Shown piece after piece: positions 16,857 through 26,708 of a DNA stretch of 64,000 nucleotides. The notes beneath the pieces are model-generated. The model was not told the origin of the DNA. It made no database searches and saw only the letters and a list, made by a program, of their open reading frames with translations. This DNA comes from Mannheimia cairinae (GTDB taxonomy: Bacteria; Pseudomonadota; Gammaproteobacteria; Enterobacterales; Pasteurellaceae): assembly GCF_028649535.1 (NCBI RefSeq), contig NZ_JAQSJE010000011.1:1-64000 (forward strand), given 5' to 3'. Both the position numbers and the translations under genes were made by a program. Within the stretch, counting starts at the first letter, position 1; the number at the start of each line of letters is the position of its first letter.

Positions 16857-17486
16857 ATGAAATTATATGGTTTAGTCGGTGCTTGCTCTTTTATTCCCCA
16901 CGTAGCATTAGAATGGGTTAAAGCACACACCCAACAAGATTATGAGTTTCAAGCGGTAAGCAGAGAATTTATTAAATCTGAAGAATTTTTAGCGTTAAAC
17001 CCAAACGGTGCGGTGCCGTTACTAGTAGATGGCGATCTTGTACTTTCTCAAAACCAAGCTATTTTGCACTACTTAGACGAAATTTGCCCAGAGGCAAAAC
17101 TTTTTGGTAGTAAAACCGCTCGTGATAAAGCAAAAGCTGCTCGCTGGTTAGCCTTTTTCAATGCAGATGTGCATAAATCGTTTGTGCCACTTTTCCGCCT
17201 GCCAAGCTATGCCGAAGGTAATGAAGAATTAAGTAAAACTATTCGCCAACAAGCCGCCACACAAGTGCTAGAACAACTTGCTGTTGCGAATGCTCATCTA
17301 GAAAAGCACATTTTCTTTGGCGAGGCAATTTCAGTCGCCGATGTGTACCTTTACACAATGCTGAACTGGTGCCGTTTATTGGGGCTAGATTTCTCGCATC
17401 TTGAACAACTTTCTGCCTTTATGCAACGTGTTGAGGCGGACAAAGGTGTGGATAACGTAAGAATGCAAGAAGGCTTAAAAGGCTAA
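16857..17486 (+). CDS. gst: Beta-class glutathione S-transferase
   Basis: A 209-residue cytosolic GST. The N-terminal thioredoxin-like domain starts [12 protein letters not shown], with the beta-class cysteine (Cys10). [13 protein letters not shown] contains the cis-proline, and [13 protein letters not shown] binds the glutathione glutamyl group. The C-terminal helical domain carries HKSFVPLFR and [14 protein letters not shown]. It resembles E. coli GstA in motifs and length. GAGGA precedes the start. Its role is detoxification or redox; the natural substrate is not evident. Confidence 0.9.
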   Translation: MKLYGLVGACSFIPHVALEWVKAHTQQDYEFQAVSREFIKSEEFLALNPNGAVPLLVDGDLVLSQNQAILHYLDEICPEAKLFGSKTARDKAKAARWLAFFNADVHKSFVPLFRLPSYAEGNEELSKTIRQQAATQVLEQLAVANAHLEKHIFFGEAISVADVYLYTMLNWCRLLGLDFSHLEQLSAFMQRVEADKGVDNVRMQEGLKG

Positions 17487-17506
17487 AACGCAGTTTGCAT
17501 TCATCT

Positions 17507-17528
17507 CCCCTCTTTAGAAAAAGAGGGG
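17507..17528 (+). terminator. C-rich hairpin after gst
   Basis: CCCCTCTTT (17507-17515) and AAAGAGGGG (17520-17528) form a 9-bp stem, followed by AATTTATTTTT. It is a plausible terminator. The same stem sequence recurs at 46034-46054, so it may be a dispersed repeat. Confidence 0.6.
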
Positions 17529-17549
17529 AATTTATTTTTAGGAACAACA

Positions 17550-18995
17550 ATGTTAAATAAAGTTTCAGAGAGCTTGCTTACACCAAGCGATATTGATTTA
17601 TCACACTTAAACCAAGTGTTAGATCATTTCTCAGCTCGCAATATTGACTACGGCGATCTCTATTTCCAGCTCAGCCAAGATGAAAGCTGGAGCTTGGAAG
17701 ACAGCATTATTAAAGAAGGCGGTTTTTACATTGACCGTGGTTTTGGTGTACGTGCGGTTTCAGGCGAAAAAACAGGTTTCGCTTATGCTGATCAAATTAC
17801 CCTAAACCAATTAGAACAATGTGCGATGGCAGCTCGCTCCATTAGCCAAACAAGCGGTCAATTATTGGTAAAAAATTTCAAAAAAACGACCGCTTGCCCA
17901 CGTTATGCCGCAATCAATCCGCTCGATACCATTAGCCGAGAGCAAAAAGTCGAGCTACTTCATTTAGTCGATAAAACCGCTCGAGCGGAAGACCCTCGTG
18001 TTATTCAGGTCAATGCCAATTTATCCGCTGTTTATGAAGAGATGTTAGTTGCCGCAACAGACGGCACACTTGCTGCCGATATCCGCCCGTTAGTGCGATT
18101 ATCTGTTTCAGTTTTAGTGGAACAAAACGGCAAACGTGAACGAGGCTCAGCCGGTTCTGGCGGACGCTTTGGCTTAACTTGGTTTTTAGAGCCGAATGAA
18201 AGCGGTTATCGTCGAGCAGAATACCTCGCCAAAGAAGCGGTTCGCCAAGCGGTAGTTAATCTGCACGCTGTTGCCGCCCCAGCCGGCACAATGCCGATTG
18301 TATTAGGTGCCGGTTGGCCGGGGATTTTACTACACGAAGCGGTCGGACACGGTTTAGAGGGCGATTTCAACCGAAAAGAATCCTCTCTATTTACTGGCAA
18401 AATCGGCAAATTAGTTACCTCTCCGCTTTGTACTATTGTAGATGACGGCACGGTGGCTGATATGCGTGGCTCAATTACTGTGGATGATGAAGGTGTGCCT
18501 TCTCAACGCAATGTGTTAATCGAAAACGGAGTTTTAAAAGGCTACATTCAAGATAAACTCAACGCTCGTTTAATGGGAGTTGAACCGACAGGCAACGGCA
18601 GACGAGAATCTTACGCTCATTTACCTATGCCACGAATGACAAACACTTATCTAACCGAAGGCAATCACGAATTTGAGGAAATGATTGAGTCGGTTGAGTA
18701 CGGTTTATACGCTCCCCACTTTAGCGGTGGCCAGGTGGATATTACCTCGGGTAAATTTGTGTTCTCTACTGCGGAAGCTTACCTGATTGAAAAAGGTAAA
18801 ATCACCAAACCGGTAACAGGGGCTACCCTTATCGGCAGTGGTATTGATGCGATGCAACAAGTCTCAATGGTTGGTAAAAAAATGGAACTCGACCCTGGCA
18901 TCGGCACTTGTGGCAAAGAAGGACAATCTGTGCCAGTTGGTGTAGGGCAACCAACAGTGAAATTAGATAAAATTACGGTTGGTGGTAGGGGGTAA
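17550..18995 (+). CDS. tldD: Metalloprotease TldD
   Basis: A 481-residue zinc protease of the PmbA/TldD family, which with TldE (PmbA) degrades unfolded peptides and in other bacteria processes microcin B17. The metal site is [14 protein letters not shown] (HExxxH); [19 protein letters not shown] and [20 protein letters not shown] are conserved, as is the C-terminal [20 protein letters not shown]. An inverted pair of uptake sequences inside the gene (about 17852-17910) encodes a variable surface stretch ([18 protein letters not shown]). pmbA is not in the window. Confidence 0.95.
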   Translation: MLNKVSESLLTPSDIDLSHLNQVLDHFSARNIDYGDLYFQLSQDESWSLEDSIIKEGGFYIDRGFGVRAVSGEKTGFAYADQITLNQLEQCAMAARSISQTSGQLLVKNFKKTTACPRYAAINPLDTISREQKVELLHLVDKTARAEDPRVIQVNANLSAVYEEMLVAATDGTLAADIRPLVRLSVSVLVEQNGKRERGSAGSGGRFGLTWFLEPNESGYRRAEYLAKEAVRQAVVNLHAVAAPAGTMPIVLGAGWPGILLHEAVGHGLEGDFNRKESSLFTGKIGKLVTSPLCTIVDDGTVADMRGSITVDDEGVPSQRNVLIENGVLKGYIQDKLNARLMGVEPTGNGRRESYAHLPMPRMTNTYLTEGNHEFEEMIESVEYGLYAPHFSGGQVDITSGKFVFSTAEAYLIEKGKITKPVTGATLIGSGIDAMQQVSMVGKKMELDPGIGTCGKEGQSVPVGVGQPTVKLDKITVGGRG

Positions 18996-19038
18996 AAGAG
19001 AAAATAATGTGAGTTTGCTCGAAAAGTATAGATATTGT

Positions 19039-19091
19039 CCTTGCACGCTAGAGCGTACAAGGTTAAGTATAAGTCAGTCCCTTTGGGACTG
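19039..19091. repeat. Two-hairpin repeat upstream of the Y1 transposase
   Basis: Hairpin CCTTGCACGCT/AGCGTACAAGG (19039-19062, one mismatch), spacer TTAAGTATAAGT, then palindrome CAGTCCCTTTGGGACTG (19075-19091). The spacer and palindrome recur in inverted orientation at 19572-19600 and 19663-19690, so the transposase gene lies between inverted copies. Confidence 0.8.
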
Positions 19092-19109
19092 ATGATACAA
19101 GGAGAGAGA

Positions 19110-19571
19110 ATGAGCTATACGAGAGCTATTTATCATATTATTTTTCGGACAAAATCGGGGATACCTGCAATCACAGAAGAATACGAGACTATTTTATATA
19201 GCTTTATTTGGAAGTTTATTACGCAAAGAAAATCTGTGCTTTATCGTATAAACGGTATGCCCGATCATATCCATTTATTAGTCGATCTTCACCCTAAAAT
19301 TGCCGTTGCCGATTTTGTTCAGCAGTTAAAAAATGCCACGCATCTTTTGTTAGAAAGGCATAAAGCAGAATTTCCGCTTTTTTCTGCTTGGGCTGTTGGT
19401 TATTGTGCTTTAACCTATAGCGAAAGAGATAAACCACAAATTCTTAATTACATCAAAAACCAAAAGAAACATCATCAACAAAAATACAAAACCTTCTCGG
19501 ACGAAATAAAATTCTTAATGTCCGAAAATGGCATAGCCATTGATGAACAATTCTTTGAACGAAATATTTAA
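19110..19571 (+). CDS. IS200-like / REP-associated tyrosine (HUH) transposase
   Basis: A 153-residue Y1-family protein. HxH metal motif PDHIHLLVD (His53, His55) and the nucleophile region NYIKNQKKHH (Tyr114, Gln118) are intact, so it is probably active. I start it at ATG 19110, behind GGAGAGAG; the longer frame would read back through the upstream hairpin. No tnpB is present. Inverted two-hairpin repeats on both sides suggest a REP-associated (RAYT-like) element rather than a plain IS200, whose ends are not inverted copies. The INGMPDHIH region resembles a subgroup I associate with Bacteroidetes, which hints at transfer; this is unproven. It splits tldD from prmA. Confidence 0.85.
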   Translation: MSYTRAIYHIIFRTKSGIPAITEEYETILYSFIWKFITQRKSVLYRINGMPDHIHLLVDLHPKIAVADFVQQLKNATHLLLERHKAEFPLFSAWAVGYCALTYSERDKPQILNYIKNQKKHHQQKYKTFSDEIKFLMSENGIAIDEQFFERNI

Positions 19572-19625
19572 CAGTCCCAAAGGGACTGACTCATACTTAA
19601 CCCAGTACGGCTCTGCCGTGCTGAG
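19572..19625. repeat. Two-hairpin repeat, first downstream copy
   Basis: Palindrome CAGTCCCAAAGGGACTG (19572-19588) begins right after the transposase stop. Spacer ACTCATACTTAA follows, then hairpin CCCAGTACGGC/GCCGTGCTGAG (19601-19625). It has opposite orientation to the upstream copy; palindrome and spacer are conserved and the second hairpin differs in sequence. Confidence 0.8.
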
Positions 19626-19662
19626 AAAAAATAGACAATACATTTTTCAACAAAATACTAAA

Positions 19663-19718
19663 CAGCCCCAAAGGGACTGACTTATGCTTAACCCAGTATG
19701 GCTTTGCCGTGCTGGGTT
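19663..19718. repeat. Two-hairpin repeat, second downstream copy
   Basis: CAGCCCCAAAGGGACTG (19663-19679), spacer ACTTATGCTTAA, hairpin AACCCAGTATGGC/GCCGTGCTGGGTT (19690-19718). It is a direct repeat of 19572-19625 with the second hairpin better preserved. It ends 24 bases before prmA. Confidence 0.8.
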
Positions 19719-19741
19719 CCAAAATAAAAGGAAAAAACACT

Positions 19742-20626
19742 ATGGCTTGGATTCAAATCCGTTTAAACAGCACAAATCAGCAGGCTGAACAGATCAGCGA
19801 CTTTTTAGAAGAAATTGGGGCGGTGTCCGTTACCTTTATGGATAGCCAAGATACGCCGATTTTTGAGCCTCTTCCTGGGGAAACTCGCCTGTGGGGAAAT
19901 ACCGATGTAGTTGGTTTATTTGATGCTGAAACCGATATGAAAATGATCGTAGAGGCTCTTATTACCAGCACATTAGTAGCTCCTGATTTTGCTCATAAAA
20001 TCGAGCAAATTGAAGATAAAGATTGGGAACGTGAATGGATGGATAACTTCCACCCAATGCAGTTTGGTAAACGTTTGTGGATCTGCCCAAGTTGGCGTGA
20101 AGTACCAGACCCAAATGCAGTAAATGTAATGCTTGACCCCGGTTTAGCATTCGGTACAGGCACACACCCAACCACCGCACTCTGCTTGCAATGGCTAGAC
20201 GGTTTAGATCTAGAAGGCAAAACCGTAATCGATTTTGGTTGTGGTTCGGGCATTCTTGCTATCGCCGCACTGAAATTAGGGGCAAAAGAAGCGATTGGTA
20301 TTGATATTGACCCTCAAGCTATTCTAGCTAGCCAAAATAATGCGGAAGCTAATGGTGTTGCTGATCGTTTAAAACTCTTTTTAGCCAAAGATCAACCGCA
20401 AAATTTAACCGCTGATGTCGTAGTGGCAAATATCTTAGCCGGCCCATTAAAAGAGTTGGCTCCAAATATTATGACCTTAGTAAAAACCAACGGGGATTTA
20501 GGATTATCCGGTATTCTAACCACACAAGCGGAATCCGTATGTGAGGCTTATGCTACACAGTTTGAGCTAGACCCTGTGGCTGAAAATGATGAATGGTGTC
20601 GCATTACTGGGGTAAAAAAATTCTAG
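19742..20626 (+). CDS. prmA: Ribosomal protein L11 methyltransferase
   Basis: A SAM-dependent methyltransferase (294 residues, E. coli 293) that trimethylates lysines and the N-terminus of L11. The N-terminal substrate domain (MAWIQIRLN...) is followed by the catalytic domain: [14 protein letters not shown], the SAM loop [28 protein letters not shown] and the catalytic [10 protein letters not shown]. Start ATG 19742 follows AAAAGGAAAAA; the upstream in-frame codon at 19709 lies inside the repeat hairpin. It is separated from tldD by the transposase element. Confidence 0.96.
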   Translation: MAWIQIRLNSTNQQAEQISDFLEEIGAVSVTFMDSQDTPIFEPLPGETRLWGNTDVVGLFDAETDMKMIVEALITSTLVAPDFAHKIEQIEDKDWEREWMDNFHPMQFGKRLWICPSWREVPDPNAVNVMLDPGLAFGTGTHPTTALCLQWLDGLDLEGKTVIDFGCGSGILAIAALKLGAKEAIGIDIDPQAILASQNNAEANGVADRLKLFLAKDQPQNLTADVVVANILAGPLKELAPNIMTLVKTNGDLGLSGILTTQAESVCEAYATQFELDPVAENDEWCRITGVKKF

Positions 20627-20643
20627 TTACAGGTAGGAAGCCT

Positions 20644-20679
20644 AAATAGGCAAATGAATCTATCATTTGCCTATTTTTT
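20644..20679 (+). terminator. prmA terminator
   Basis: AAATAGGCAAATGA (20644-20657) pairs with TCATTTGCCTATTT (20663-20676) around a 5-base loop, followed by T's. It is a 14-bp perfect stem and a strong intrinsic terminator for prmA, which converges on glpQ. Confidence 0.88.
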
Positions 20680-20704
20680 CAAGTAATTTAGAGTAGTTAT
20701 TGCA

Positions 20705-21778
20705 TTACTTTGGGTGCTTTAAAAATTCTACCGCCGTATCAGGAAAATCAGTAAACACACCTGTGGCTCCTGCTTTATTTAATAAAGCATCGTACATTTG
20801 ATTTACATCATCAAAGAATGGAGCTAAAGCATCTTTACGTACGGTGTAAGGATGAATTTCCATTTTGTATTTAGATAACTCTTGTACTAACGGAGTATAT
20901 TTAATATCGCCTGTTTTTGAGTTTTTATCATCAATTAGCATATACCAACCAGGGCCAACACCATCAGCATATTTAGCAACTTCTGCCATAGCTCCTTCTT
21001 TAAACATCCAATCATAGCTATAATTTATCCATTTACCAGAACTATCTTTTTCTTCTGTTTCATTCCAATCTGTATAAGCTATCAACTGGACTAATTTCAC
21101 ATCCATTTCTAATTTTGGCAGTAATTCTGTTTTAATTCGTTTTAGCTCATTAAAGTCAAAGGTTTGTAAATAAACTCGATCTGTTTTTTTATCATAACCA
21201 TATTTCTTCAATACTTTTAATGTTTCTAACGCAATATCTTTGCCTTCTTTATGGTGTAACCAAGGAGCTTTAATTTCAGGGTAAATCCCAATTTTCTTAC
21301 CCGTTGATTTTTCTAACCCTTGAATAAACTCAATCTCTTCTTCAAAAGTATGAATTTTAAATGACGATTGCCATAATGGGAAACGATTTGGATACACTTG
21401 AACTTGTTTACCATCTTCTATTTTGAAATTTTCTGTCATTTCAAGTGTGCGGATTTCTGCTAAAGTAAAATCAGCAACATAGTAACGACCATCTTCACGC
21501 TTACGCTCAGGAAATTTCTTTGCAACATCAGTTAATCCATCTAAAAAATGGTCGTGAATAACAATTAAGCGGTTATCTTTAGTCATTGCAAGATCTTGCT
21601 CTAAATAATCCGCTTGTTGCCCAAAAGCTAATGCCTTTGATTCAAGAGTATGCTCAGGTAAGTACCCGCTTGCACCTCGATGAGCAATAACTAACTTATC
21701 TGATTGTTGAGCATAAGCACTGATTGCTACAGCAGATAATGCTAAGGCAGCGATAAGATTTTTAACTTTAAACTTCAT
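20705..21778 (-). CDS. glpQ: Periplasmic glycerophosphodiester phosphodiesterase
   Basis: A 357-residue GDPD enzyme that hydrolyses glycerophosphodiesters (glycerophosphocholine and similar) to glycerol-3-phosphate and alcohol. HRGASGYLPEHT is the catalytic His/metal motif, EQDLAMTKDNRLIVIHDHFLDGLTD the second block, and IYPEIKAPW contains the metal-binding Glu. The signal peptide ends SAYAQQ without a lipobox cysteine, so the product should be soluble periplasmic, unlike the lipoprotein protein D of H. influenzae. ATG 21778 gives a better distance from AGGAG than ATG 21781. It lies downstream of glpT, which imports the G3P product. Confidence 0.94.
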   Translation of the reverse strand: MKFKVKNLIAALALSAVAISAYAQQSDKLVIAHRGASGYLPEHTLESKALAFGQQADYLEQDLAMTKDNRLIVIHDHFLDGLTDVAKKFPERKREDGRYYVADFTLAEIRTLEMTENFKIEDGKQVQVYPNRFPLWQSSFKIHTFEEEIEFIQGLEKSTGKKIGIYPEIKAPWLHHKEGKDIALETLKVLKKYGYDKKTDRVYLQTFDFNELKRIKTELLPKLEMDVKLVQLIAYTDWNETEEKDSSGKWINYSYDWMFKEGAMAEVAKYADGVGPGWYMLIDDKNSKTGDIKYTPLVQELSKYKMEIHPYTVRKDALAPFFDDVNQMYDALLNKAGATGVFTDFPDTAVEFLKHPK

Positions 21779-21801
21779 CATAGTCTCCTTTTAGTATGTA
21801 T

Positions 21802-21831
21802 AAAAAAGGAAGAACAAAATGCTCTTCCTTT
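21802..21831 (-). terminator. Terminator between glpT and glpQ
   Basis: On the minus strand AAAGGAAGA and TCTTCCTTT form a stem followed by six T (21807-21802). It ends the glpT message, with glpQ perhaps transcribed by read-through. Confidence 0.75.
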
Positions 21832-21844
21832 AACAAACAATGAA

Positions 21845-23290
21845 TTAGTTACCGTAGGTATCACCTATTTTAGCTTTATGTTTAGCTTCTTCAATCATTA
21901 CGATGAAGGTTAAGATAACGGCTAATACACCACCACCGATCATTACATAGAAGCCACCATCCCAGCCAAATGTATCTGCTGCCCAACCAACAACTGCTGA
22001 TGCTGCAACTGTACCACCAAGATAGCCAAATAAGCCTGTGAAACCTGCTGCTGTACCTGCTGCTTTTTTCGGTGCGAGCTCAAGAGCGTGTAAACCGATT
22101 AACATTACAGGACCATAAATTAAGAAGCCGATAGTCGTCATCCAAATAAAGTCCATTAACTGATATGGGTTTTCATACCAAGCGTGACCTTCATATAACG
22201 CAACTTCAGATTCTGGTGTTGCCGGATTTAACCATAATGCTACAACTGCCGCAGTAGTTAAAATCATAAAGATGAAACCCGTTAAACCACGTTTACCTTT
22301 AAATAATTTATCTGATACCCAACCACAAAGTAATGTGCCAGGAATAGCAGCAAGTTCATAGATTGTATATGCCCACGCAGTTCCTTTAATATTGAAATGT
22401 TTTACTTCACCTAAATAAACTGGAGACCATTTTAATACGCCATAGCGAATTAAATATACGAATACGTTAGCAATAGCGATATACCATAATAATTTATTTT
22501 TTAACACATAAGTCACAAAGATCTCTTTCGTGCTTAAATCGTGTTCATATGTTTTTTCATTATAATCATCTGGGTAATCATTACGCCATTTTTCAACAGG
22601 CGGTAAACCACAAGATTGTGGTGTATCTTTCATTACTAAGTAGATAGGAATTGCAGCCACCATCGCAGCGATACCAGGGAAATATAATGCTTGTTGCCAA
22701 ATATCTTTTGCGTGAGCTTCCACTCCAAATTCACTAAAGTAAAGTGCACTTGCAAGAAGAACCATCGCACCTGGCACCATACCACCTAAGTTATGTGCAG
22801 TATTCCAAATAGAAACGATAGTACCACGCTCAGATTTTGACCACCAGTGTACCATTGTTCTACCGCAAGGAGGCCATCCCATACCTTGGAACCAACCATT
22901 TAGGAAGATCATTACCCACATTACTAAAATGCTCGATGTCGCCCACGGCATTAATCCCATTAAGGTCATACATAAACCAGAAAGCAATAAACCAAATGGT
23001 AAGAATACTTTCGGATTGGAGCGGTCTGACATACCAGCCATTACAAACTTAGATAATCCATAAGCAAGACCAGCAGCTGTACCAATTACACCAAGATCAG
23101 TTTTCGTGTACATTCCAGCTTCAATCAAACCTTTTTGTGCTAAATCGAAGTTAGCACGTACAAAATAATAAGCGGCATAGCCGAAGAAAATCCCAGCAAA
23201 TACTTGCCAACGTAAGAATTTATATCTTGCATCAACTTTGTCCGCTGGTAGCTCTGCAATATGCGGAGCGGGTTTAAATGGACCAAACAT
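21845..23290 (-). CDS. glpT: Glycerol-3-phosphate:phosphate antiporter GlpT
   Basis: A 481-residue major-facilitator protein of the organophosphate:Pi antiporter family with twelve TM segments. [27 protein letters not shown] and [16 protein letters not shown] open TM1; the substrate-site arginine is in [32 protein letters not shown] is the OPA signature. I start at ATG 23290, six bases after GGAG; the upstream codon at 23302 is TTG inside that ribosome site. It is divergent from glpD and shares a CRP site with it. Confidence 0.96.
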   Translation of the reverse strand: MFGPFKPAPHIAELPADKVDARYKFLRWQVFAGIFFGYAAYYFVRANFDLAQKGLIEAGMYTKTDLGVIGTAAGLAYGLSKFVMAGMSDRSNPKVFLPFGLLLSGLCMTLMGLMPWATSSILVMWVMIFLNGWFQGMGWPPCGRTMVHWWSKSERGTIVSIWNTAHNLGGMVPGAMVLLASALYFSEFGVEAHAKDIWQQALYFPGIAAMVAAIPIYLVMKDTPQSCGLPPVEKWRNDYPDDYNEKTYEHDLSTKEIFVTYVLKNKLLWYIAIANVFVYLIRYGVLKWSPVYLGEVKHFNIKGTAWAYTIYELAAIPGTLLCGWVSDKLFKGKRGLTGFIFMILTTAAVVALWLNPATPESEVALYEGHAWYENPYQLMDFIWMTTIGFLIYGPVMLIGLHALELAPKKAAGTAAGFTGLFGYLGGTVAASAVVGWAADTFGWDGGFYVMIGGGVLAVILTFIVMIEEAKHKAKIGDTYGN

Positions 23291-23649
23291 AATATTCTCC
23301 AATATAACTTAGTAAAAACCCCAGAATAATTTCCCAGTTAGGGGAGGTAATAATAAAATAAAATTAAAAACTGCAAAGTATTTTTTTATAAAAATGTGAT
23401 TCATTTCACAAAACATTTACTTAAAAGCACAAAAAACTAGCGAAAAAGAAAGAAAGCTACAGAAACCCCTCAACTTAGAATTAATCCCAAAACCTTTTAG
23501 TTACAAATAAAATAATTATAAAATAATATGTTATTAAAATTTTGTGACATAACTCTAATTTTTAAACAATTTTCTTTGAAGGATTTTAATTTTCGTTTAT
23601 GCTAACAAAACTCAATAAAAACTCTAATTCGAGCAAAAAGGAGAAAGAG
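23291..23649. promoter_or_regulatory. Divergent glpT/glpD regulatory region with perfect CRP site
   Basis: 359 bases without a gene. TGTGATTCATTTCACA at 23395-23410 is an exact TGTGA-N6-TCACA CRP palindrome, about 105 bases before the glpT ATG. A second half-site TTTTGTGACATAACTC lies near 23541-23556 on the glpD side. The rest is AT-rich. GlpR operators were not recognised with confidence. Confidence 0.75.
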
Positions 23650-25242
23650 ATGCAAAGAAATGAACAACTCGCTCAGCTACAACAAACTTCAAAATGGGAT
23701 TTTATTATCATTGGTGGAGGTGCAAGTGGCTTAGGAATTGCAGTAGATGCAGCCTCTCGTGGATATAAAACATTATTATTAGAAAGTCACGATTTTGCCA
23801 AAGGAACATCAAGCCGTAGTACAAAATTAGTACACGGCGGTGTTCGTTATTTAGCAAATGGTGATGTAGCCTTAGTGAGAGAAGCATTACGTGAGCGAGG
23901 ACGCTTAGCAAAAAATGCAGCACATTTATTTAAAAATCAAAGCTTTATTATTCCAAACTATAAATTTAAAGACTGTGTAATGTACCGTGTAGGTTTAGGT
24001 TTATATGATCTACTTTCTGGCAATTTAAGTTTAGGGAGAACAGAAAACATTAGTAAATCTGAGGCTAAAAAACGCCTACCTACCTTAAAGGATACGGGTT
24101 TACGCACTGGAACAGTATATCAAGATGGGCAATTTGATGATGCTCGCCTAGCTATTAATATGGCCCAAACCGTTGTAGAACACGGCGGTGTAGTAATTAA
24201 TCACGCAAAAGTAACCGCTTTACATAAAACCGAAGCCGGTAAAATTGATGGTGTAACATTCTTTGATGAACTTAACCAGCAAGAACACCTTGTATTTGGC
24301 ACTGCAATCATTAATGCTACCGGTGTATTTATGAATGATATTTTAAGTATGGATCACGGTAGTCAGAAAAAATTTGTAGTGCCAAGCCAAGGCATTCACT
24401 TAGTATTAGATCAATCGTTCTTACCAAGCAATGATGCCTTAATGATTCCGAAAACGTCAGATGGACGAGTCCTTTTTGCAGTACCTTGGCATAATGTTTT
24501 AGTGGTAGGAACAACAGATACATTAATTGAAAACCCATCTTACGAGCCAATTCCACTAGAACAAGAAATTAACTTTATTTTAGATACAGCTGCACAATAT
24601 CTAACCCAAAAACCGACTCGTGATGATGTTAAAGCTGTATTTGCAGGGCAACGCCCATTAGCTGCACCGGAAAAAGAGGGGCAAAGTACAAAAGAAGTAT
24701 CTCGTAGCCATAAGGTATTAACCGATGCAACAAGCGGTTTAATTACGATCACAGGAGGCAAATGGACAACTTATCGCCAAATGGCTGAAGATACCGTAGA
24801 AGAAGCGTTAAAATTACATTCAGAACTTGATAAAAAAGCTTGTATCACAGTGAACTTACCTATTCACGGCAATATTCCTGCAGAAAAAGTGAATTTACAA
24901 GATCATCTTTATGTATATGGCTCAGATATTCCAAAATTACAGGAATTAATGACAAGCCACCCAGAATATGCAGAAAAACTTCATCCAAGACTGGAACATA
25001 CCGTTGCGGAGGTTATTTGGGCCGTTCGTCACGAAATGGCACAAACGGTAGAAGATGTATTAGCTCGTCGTGTTAGATTATTATTCTTAGATGCAAGAGC
25101 CGCTATTGATAGTGCAACCAAAGTTGCCGCAATTATGGCACAAGAACTTAATAAAGATGAGGTATGGCAACAACAGCAAGTTGCACAATTCCTTGAGGTT
25201 GCAAAACACTATCTATTAGTTGATTACCAACCTCAACCATAG
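23650..25242 (+). CDS. glpD: FAD-dependent glycerol-3-phosphate dehydrogenase
   Basis: A membrane-associated flavoenzyme that oxidises glycerol-3-phosphate to dihydroxyacetone phosphate and passes electrons to quinones. The N-terminal FAD motif is FIIIGGGASGLGIAVDAASRG, then GTSSRSTKLVHGGVRYL, and the C-terminal accessory domain carries RHEMAQTVEDVLARRVRLLFLDARAA. Start ATG 23650 (530 residues) has AGGAG seven bases upstream; an earlier ATG at 23599 lacks one. It forms a G3P-use unit with glpT and glpQ. The single-subunit enzyme is of the GlpD/GlpO superfamily; oxidase activity cannot be excluded. Confidence 0.92.
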   Translation: MQRNEQLAQLQQTSKWDFIIIGGGASGLGIAVDAASRGYKTLLLESHDFAKGTSSRSTKLVHGGVRYLANGDVALVREALRERGRLAKNAAHLFKNQSFIIPNYKFKDCVMYRVGLGLYDLLSGNLSLGRTENISKSEAKKRLPTLKDTGLRTGTVYQDGQFDDARLAINMAQTVVEHGGVVINHAKVTALHKTEAGKIDGVTFFDELNQQEHLVFGTAIINATGVFMNDILSMDHGSQKKFVVPSQGIHLVLDQSFLPSNDALMIPKTSDGRVLFAVPWHNVLVVGTTDTLIENPSYEPIPLEQEINFILDTAAQYLTQKPTRDDVKAVFAGQRPLAAPEKEGQSTKEVSRSHKVLTDATSGLITITGGKWTTYRQMAEDTVEEALKLHSELDKKACITVNLPIHGNIPAEKVNLQDHLYVYGSDIPKLQELMTSHPEYAEKLHPRLEHTVAEVIWAVRHEMAQTVEDVLARRVRLLFLDARAAIDSATKVAAIMAQELNKDEVWQQQQVAQFLEVAKHYLLVDYQPQP

Positions 25243-25258
25243 TTTTATTCTAAATGAT

Positions 25259-25288
25259 AGGGCATATTGATTTTTGATATGCCCTTTT
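25259..25288. terminator. glpD terminator
   Basis: AGGGCATAT (25259-25267) and ATATGCCCT (25277-25285) form a 9-bp stem followed by TTTTC. It lies between glpD and the convergent ABC permease gene and could serve both. Confidence 0.75.
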
Positions 25289-25294
25289 CTAATA

Positions 25295-25963
25295 TTAACT
25301 TTCCCATTTATGTTCTAATCGATTTGCCCAGAGTGAAAGCGGGTAACAAATCATAAAATAAAGCACAAAGATTAATCCATATACAAAAAAAGATGCACTT
25401 GGGTTGGTAAGCAATGAGTTTTCAATAATCTGTTGCCCAACTTTTACTACCTCAATCACACCAATTAAGGCAGCAAGCGAGCTGGTTTTAATCATTCGGG
25501 TAAATAAGTTAATCGTGCTTGGCAACACTCGACGAGTGCCTTGTGGTAATTCAATATAACGGAAAATTTGCCAGCGATTTAGCCCGATTGCTTTTGCTGA
25601 TTCAACTTGATGCTTTTCAATAGAGGCGAGTGCTCCACGTACCAAATCGCCCATTTCTGCGGTTCCCCATAATGTAAAGACCCAAATGCACACCCAAAGT
25701 CCACTAATATGAATGTTAAACCACGTGGATAAACCGAAATAGAGCATAAATAACCAAACCAAAATAGGTACAATGCGGATTGTTTCTAAATAGAAACGAG
25801 ATAAAGCACGCACAACTACATTATTGGAACGCATAATTAAACCAAAGAGCGTGCCAAAAATCAGCGAAAACCCAACAGAAATAAATGAAATTTTAGCCGT
25901 AAGCCACAATCCTTGAACTAAGCGAGCAGCATTCTGCCCTTCCCATAACCAATCAAATCCCAT
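25295..25963 (-). CDS. Polar amino acid ABC transporter permease (HisM/GlnP family), orphan
   Basis: A 222-residue inner-membrane permease with about five TM segments. The ATPase-contact EAA loop is VESAKAIGLNRWQIFRYIELPQG, typical of the HisMQ/GltJK family. It overlaps the preceding permease gene by 11 bases, so the two probably form a heteromeric pore. No ATPase or binding-protein gene is adjacent, so the substrate is undefined beyond an amino-acid class. Confidence 0.88.
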   Translation of the reverse strand: MGFDWLWEGQNAARLVQGLWLTAKISFISVGFSLIFGTLFGLIMRSNNVVVRALSRFYLETIRIVPILVWLFMLYFGLSTWFNIHISGLWVCIWVFTLWGTAEMGDLVRGALASIEKHQVESAKAIGLNRWQIFRYIELPQGTRRVLPSTINLFTRMIKTSSLAALIGVIEVVKVGQQIIENSLLTNPSASFFVYGLIFVLYFMICYPLSLWANRLEHKWES

Positions 25964-26612
25964 ATTTTGCTTTCCTTACTCTATTTTCAAAATGACGTGC
26001 CAGAAGTGAAACAGGCAATAAAATGACCAAATAAGCAACAAACAGCATAAATAGAGCTTCGTTAGTTTTGTAATCCATTCCGATAATATCTTTGGTTACA
26101 AACATTAATTCAGCGACTGCCACCGCACTAATAACCGAAGTTTCTTTCATTAAAAACAAAATATTCGCTCCAATAGCCGGAATAGATACCGCCCACGCTT
26201 GCGGGAAAATAACATAGCGAAAAATCTGAAAAGAGCTTAGTCCGATAGATTTAGCAGCCTCAACCTGCCCTTTGGGAATAGCTTGTAAACCAGCACGCAG
26301 GCTTTCTGCCATATAGCTTGAACCTAAAAATACTAAAGCGATAATGCCACACGTAAAACCATCCCACTTAATGCCTATTTTAGGCAGCCCATAATATAAA
26401 AAGAAAAGTTGAATTAATAATGGCGTGTTGCGAGAAAGCTCAATGTAACCTCTGGTAAGGGTATAAAGCGGGCGAACTTTGTAGGTAGTAATCACTGCAA
26501 TCAACAAACCAAACATTAATGAGAGAAGGATTCCCCAAAAGGAGAGTTGTAGGGTAAGCCAAGTAGCATCAACAAATTTGGGGATACTGTCAATAATATA
26601 AGACCAATTCAT
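25953..26612 (-). CDS. Polar amino acid ABC transporter permease (HisQ/GlnP family), orphan
   Basis: A 219-residue partner of the gene at 25295-25963. About five TM segments are visible, with SRNTPLLIQLFFLYYGLPK and the EAA loop VEAAKSIGLSSFQIFRYVIFPQA, both classic for this family. It is first in the two-gene unit, after the ulaF terminator. The gap upstream (26613-26713) is AT-rich with no clear promoter. Confidence 0.88.
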   Translation of the reverse strand: MNWSYIIDSIPKFVDATWLTLQLSFWGILLSLMFGLLIAVITTYKVRPLYTLTRGYIELSRNTPLLIQLFFLYYGLPKIGIKWDGFTCGIIALVFLGSSYMAESLRAGLQAIPKGQVEAAKSIGLSSFQIFRYVIFPQAWAVSIPAIGANILFLMKETSVISAVAVAELMFVTKDIIGMDYKTNEALFMLFVAYLVILLPVSLLARHFENRVRKAKYGI

Positions 26613-26708
26613 ATAAAAAATAAATATTTTGGGAGAATGGCAACTATTTTGCAGAAAGTAAAATAAGAAAGGAAAGAATTAGAAATACTTTTTTATAGTA
26701 ATTAGTTA

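Noticed and set aside
19035-19571. Longer transposase frame from 19035
   Set aside because: It would read through the upstream repeat; the ATG at 19110 has a good ribosome site and gives the family length.
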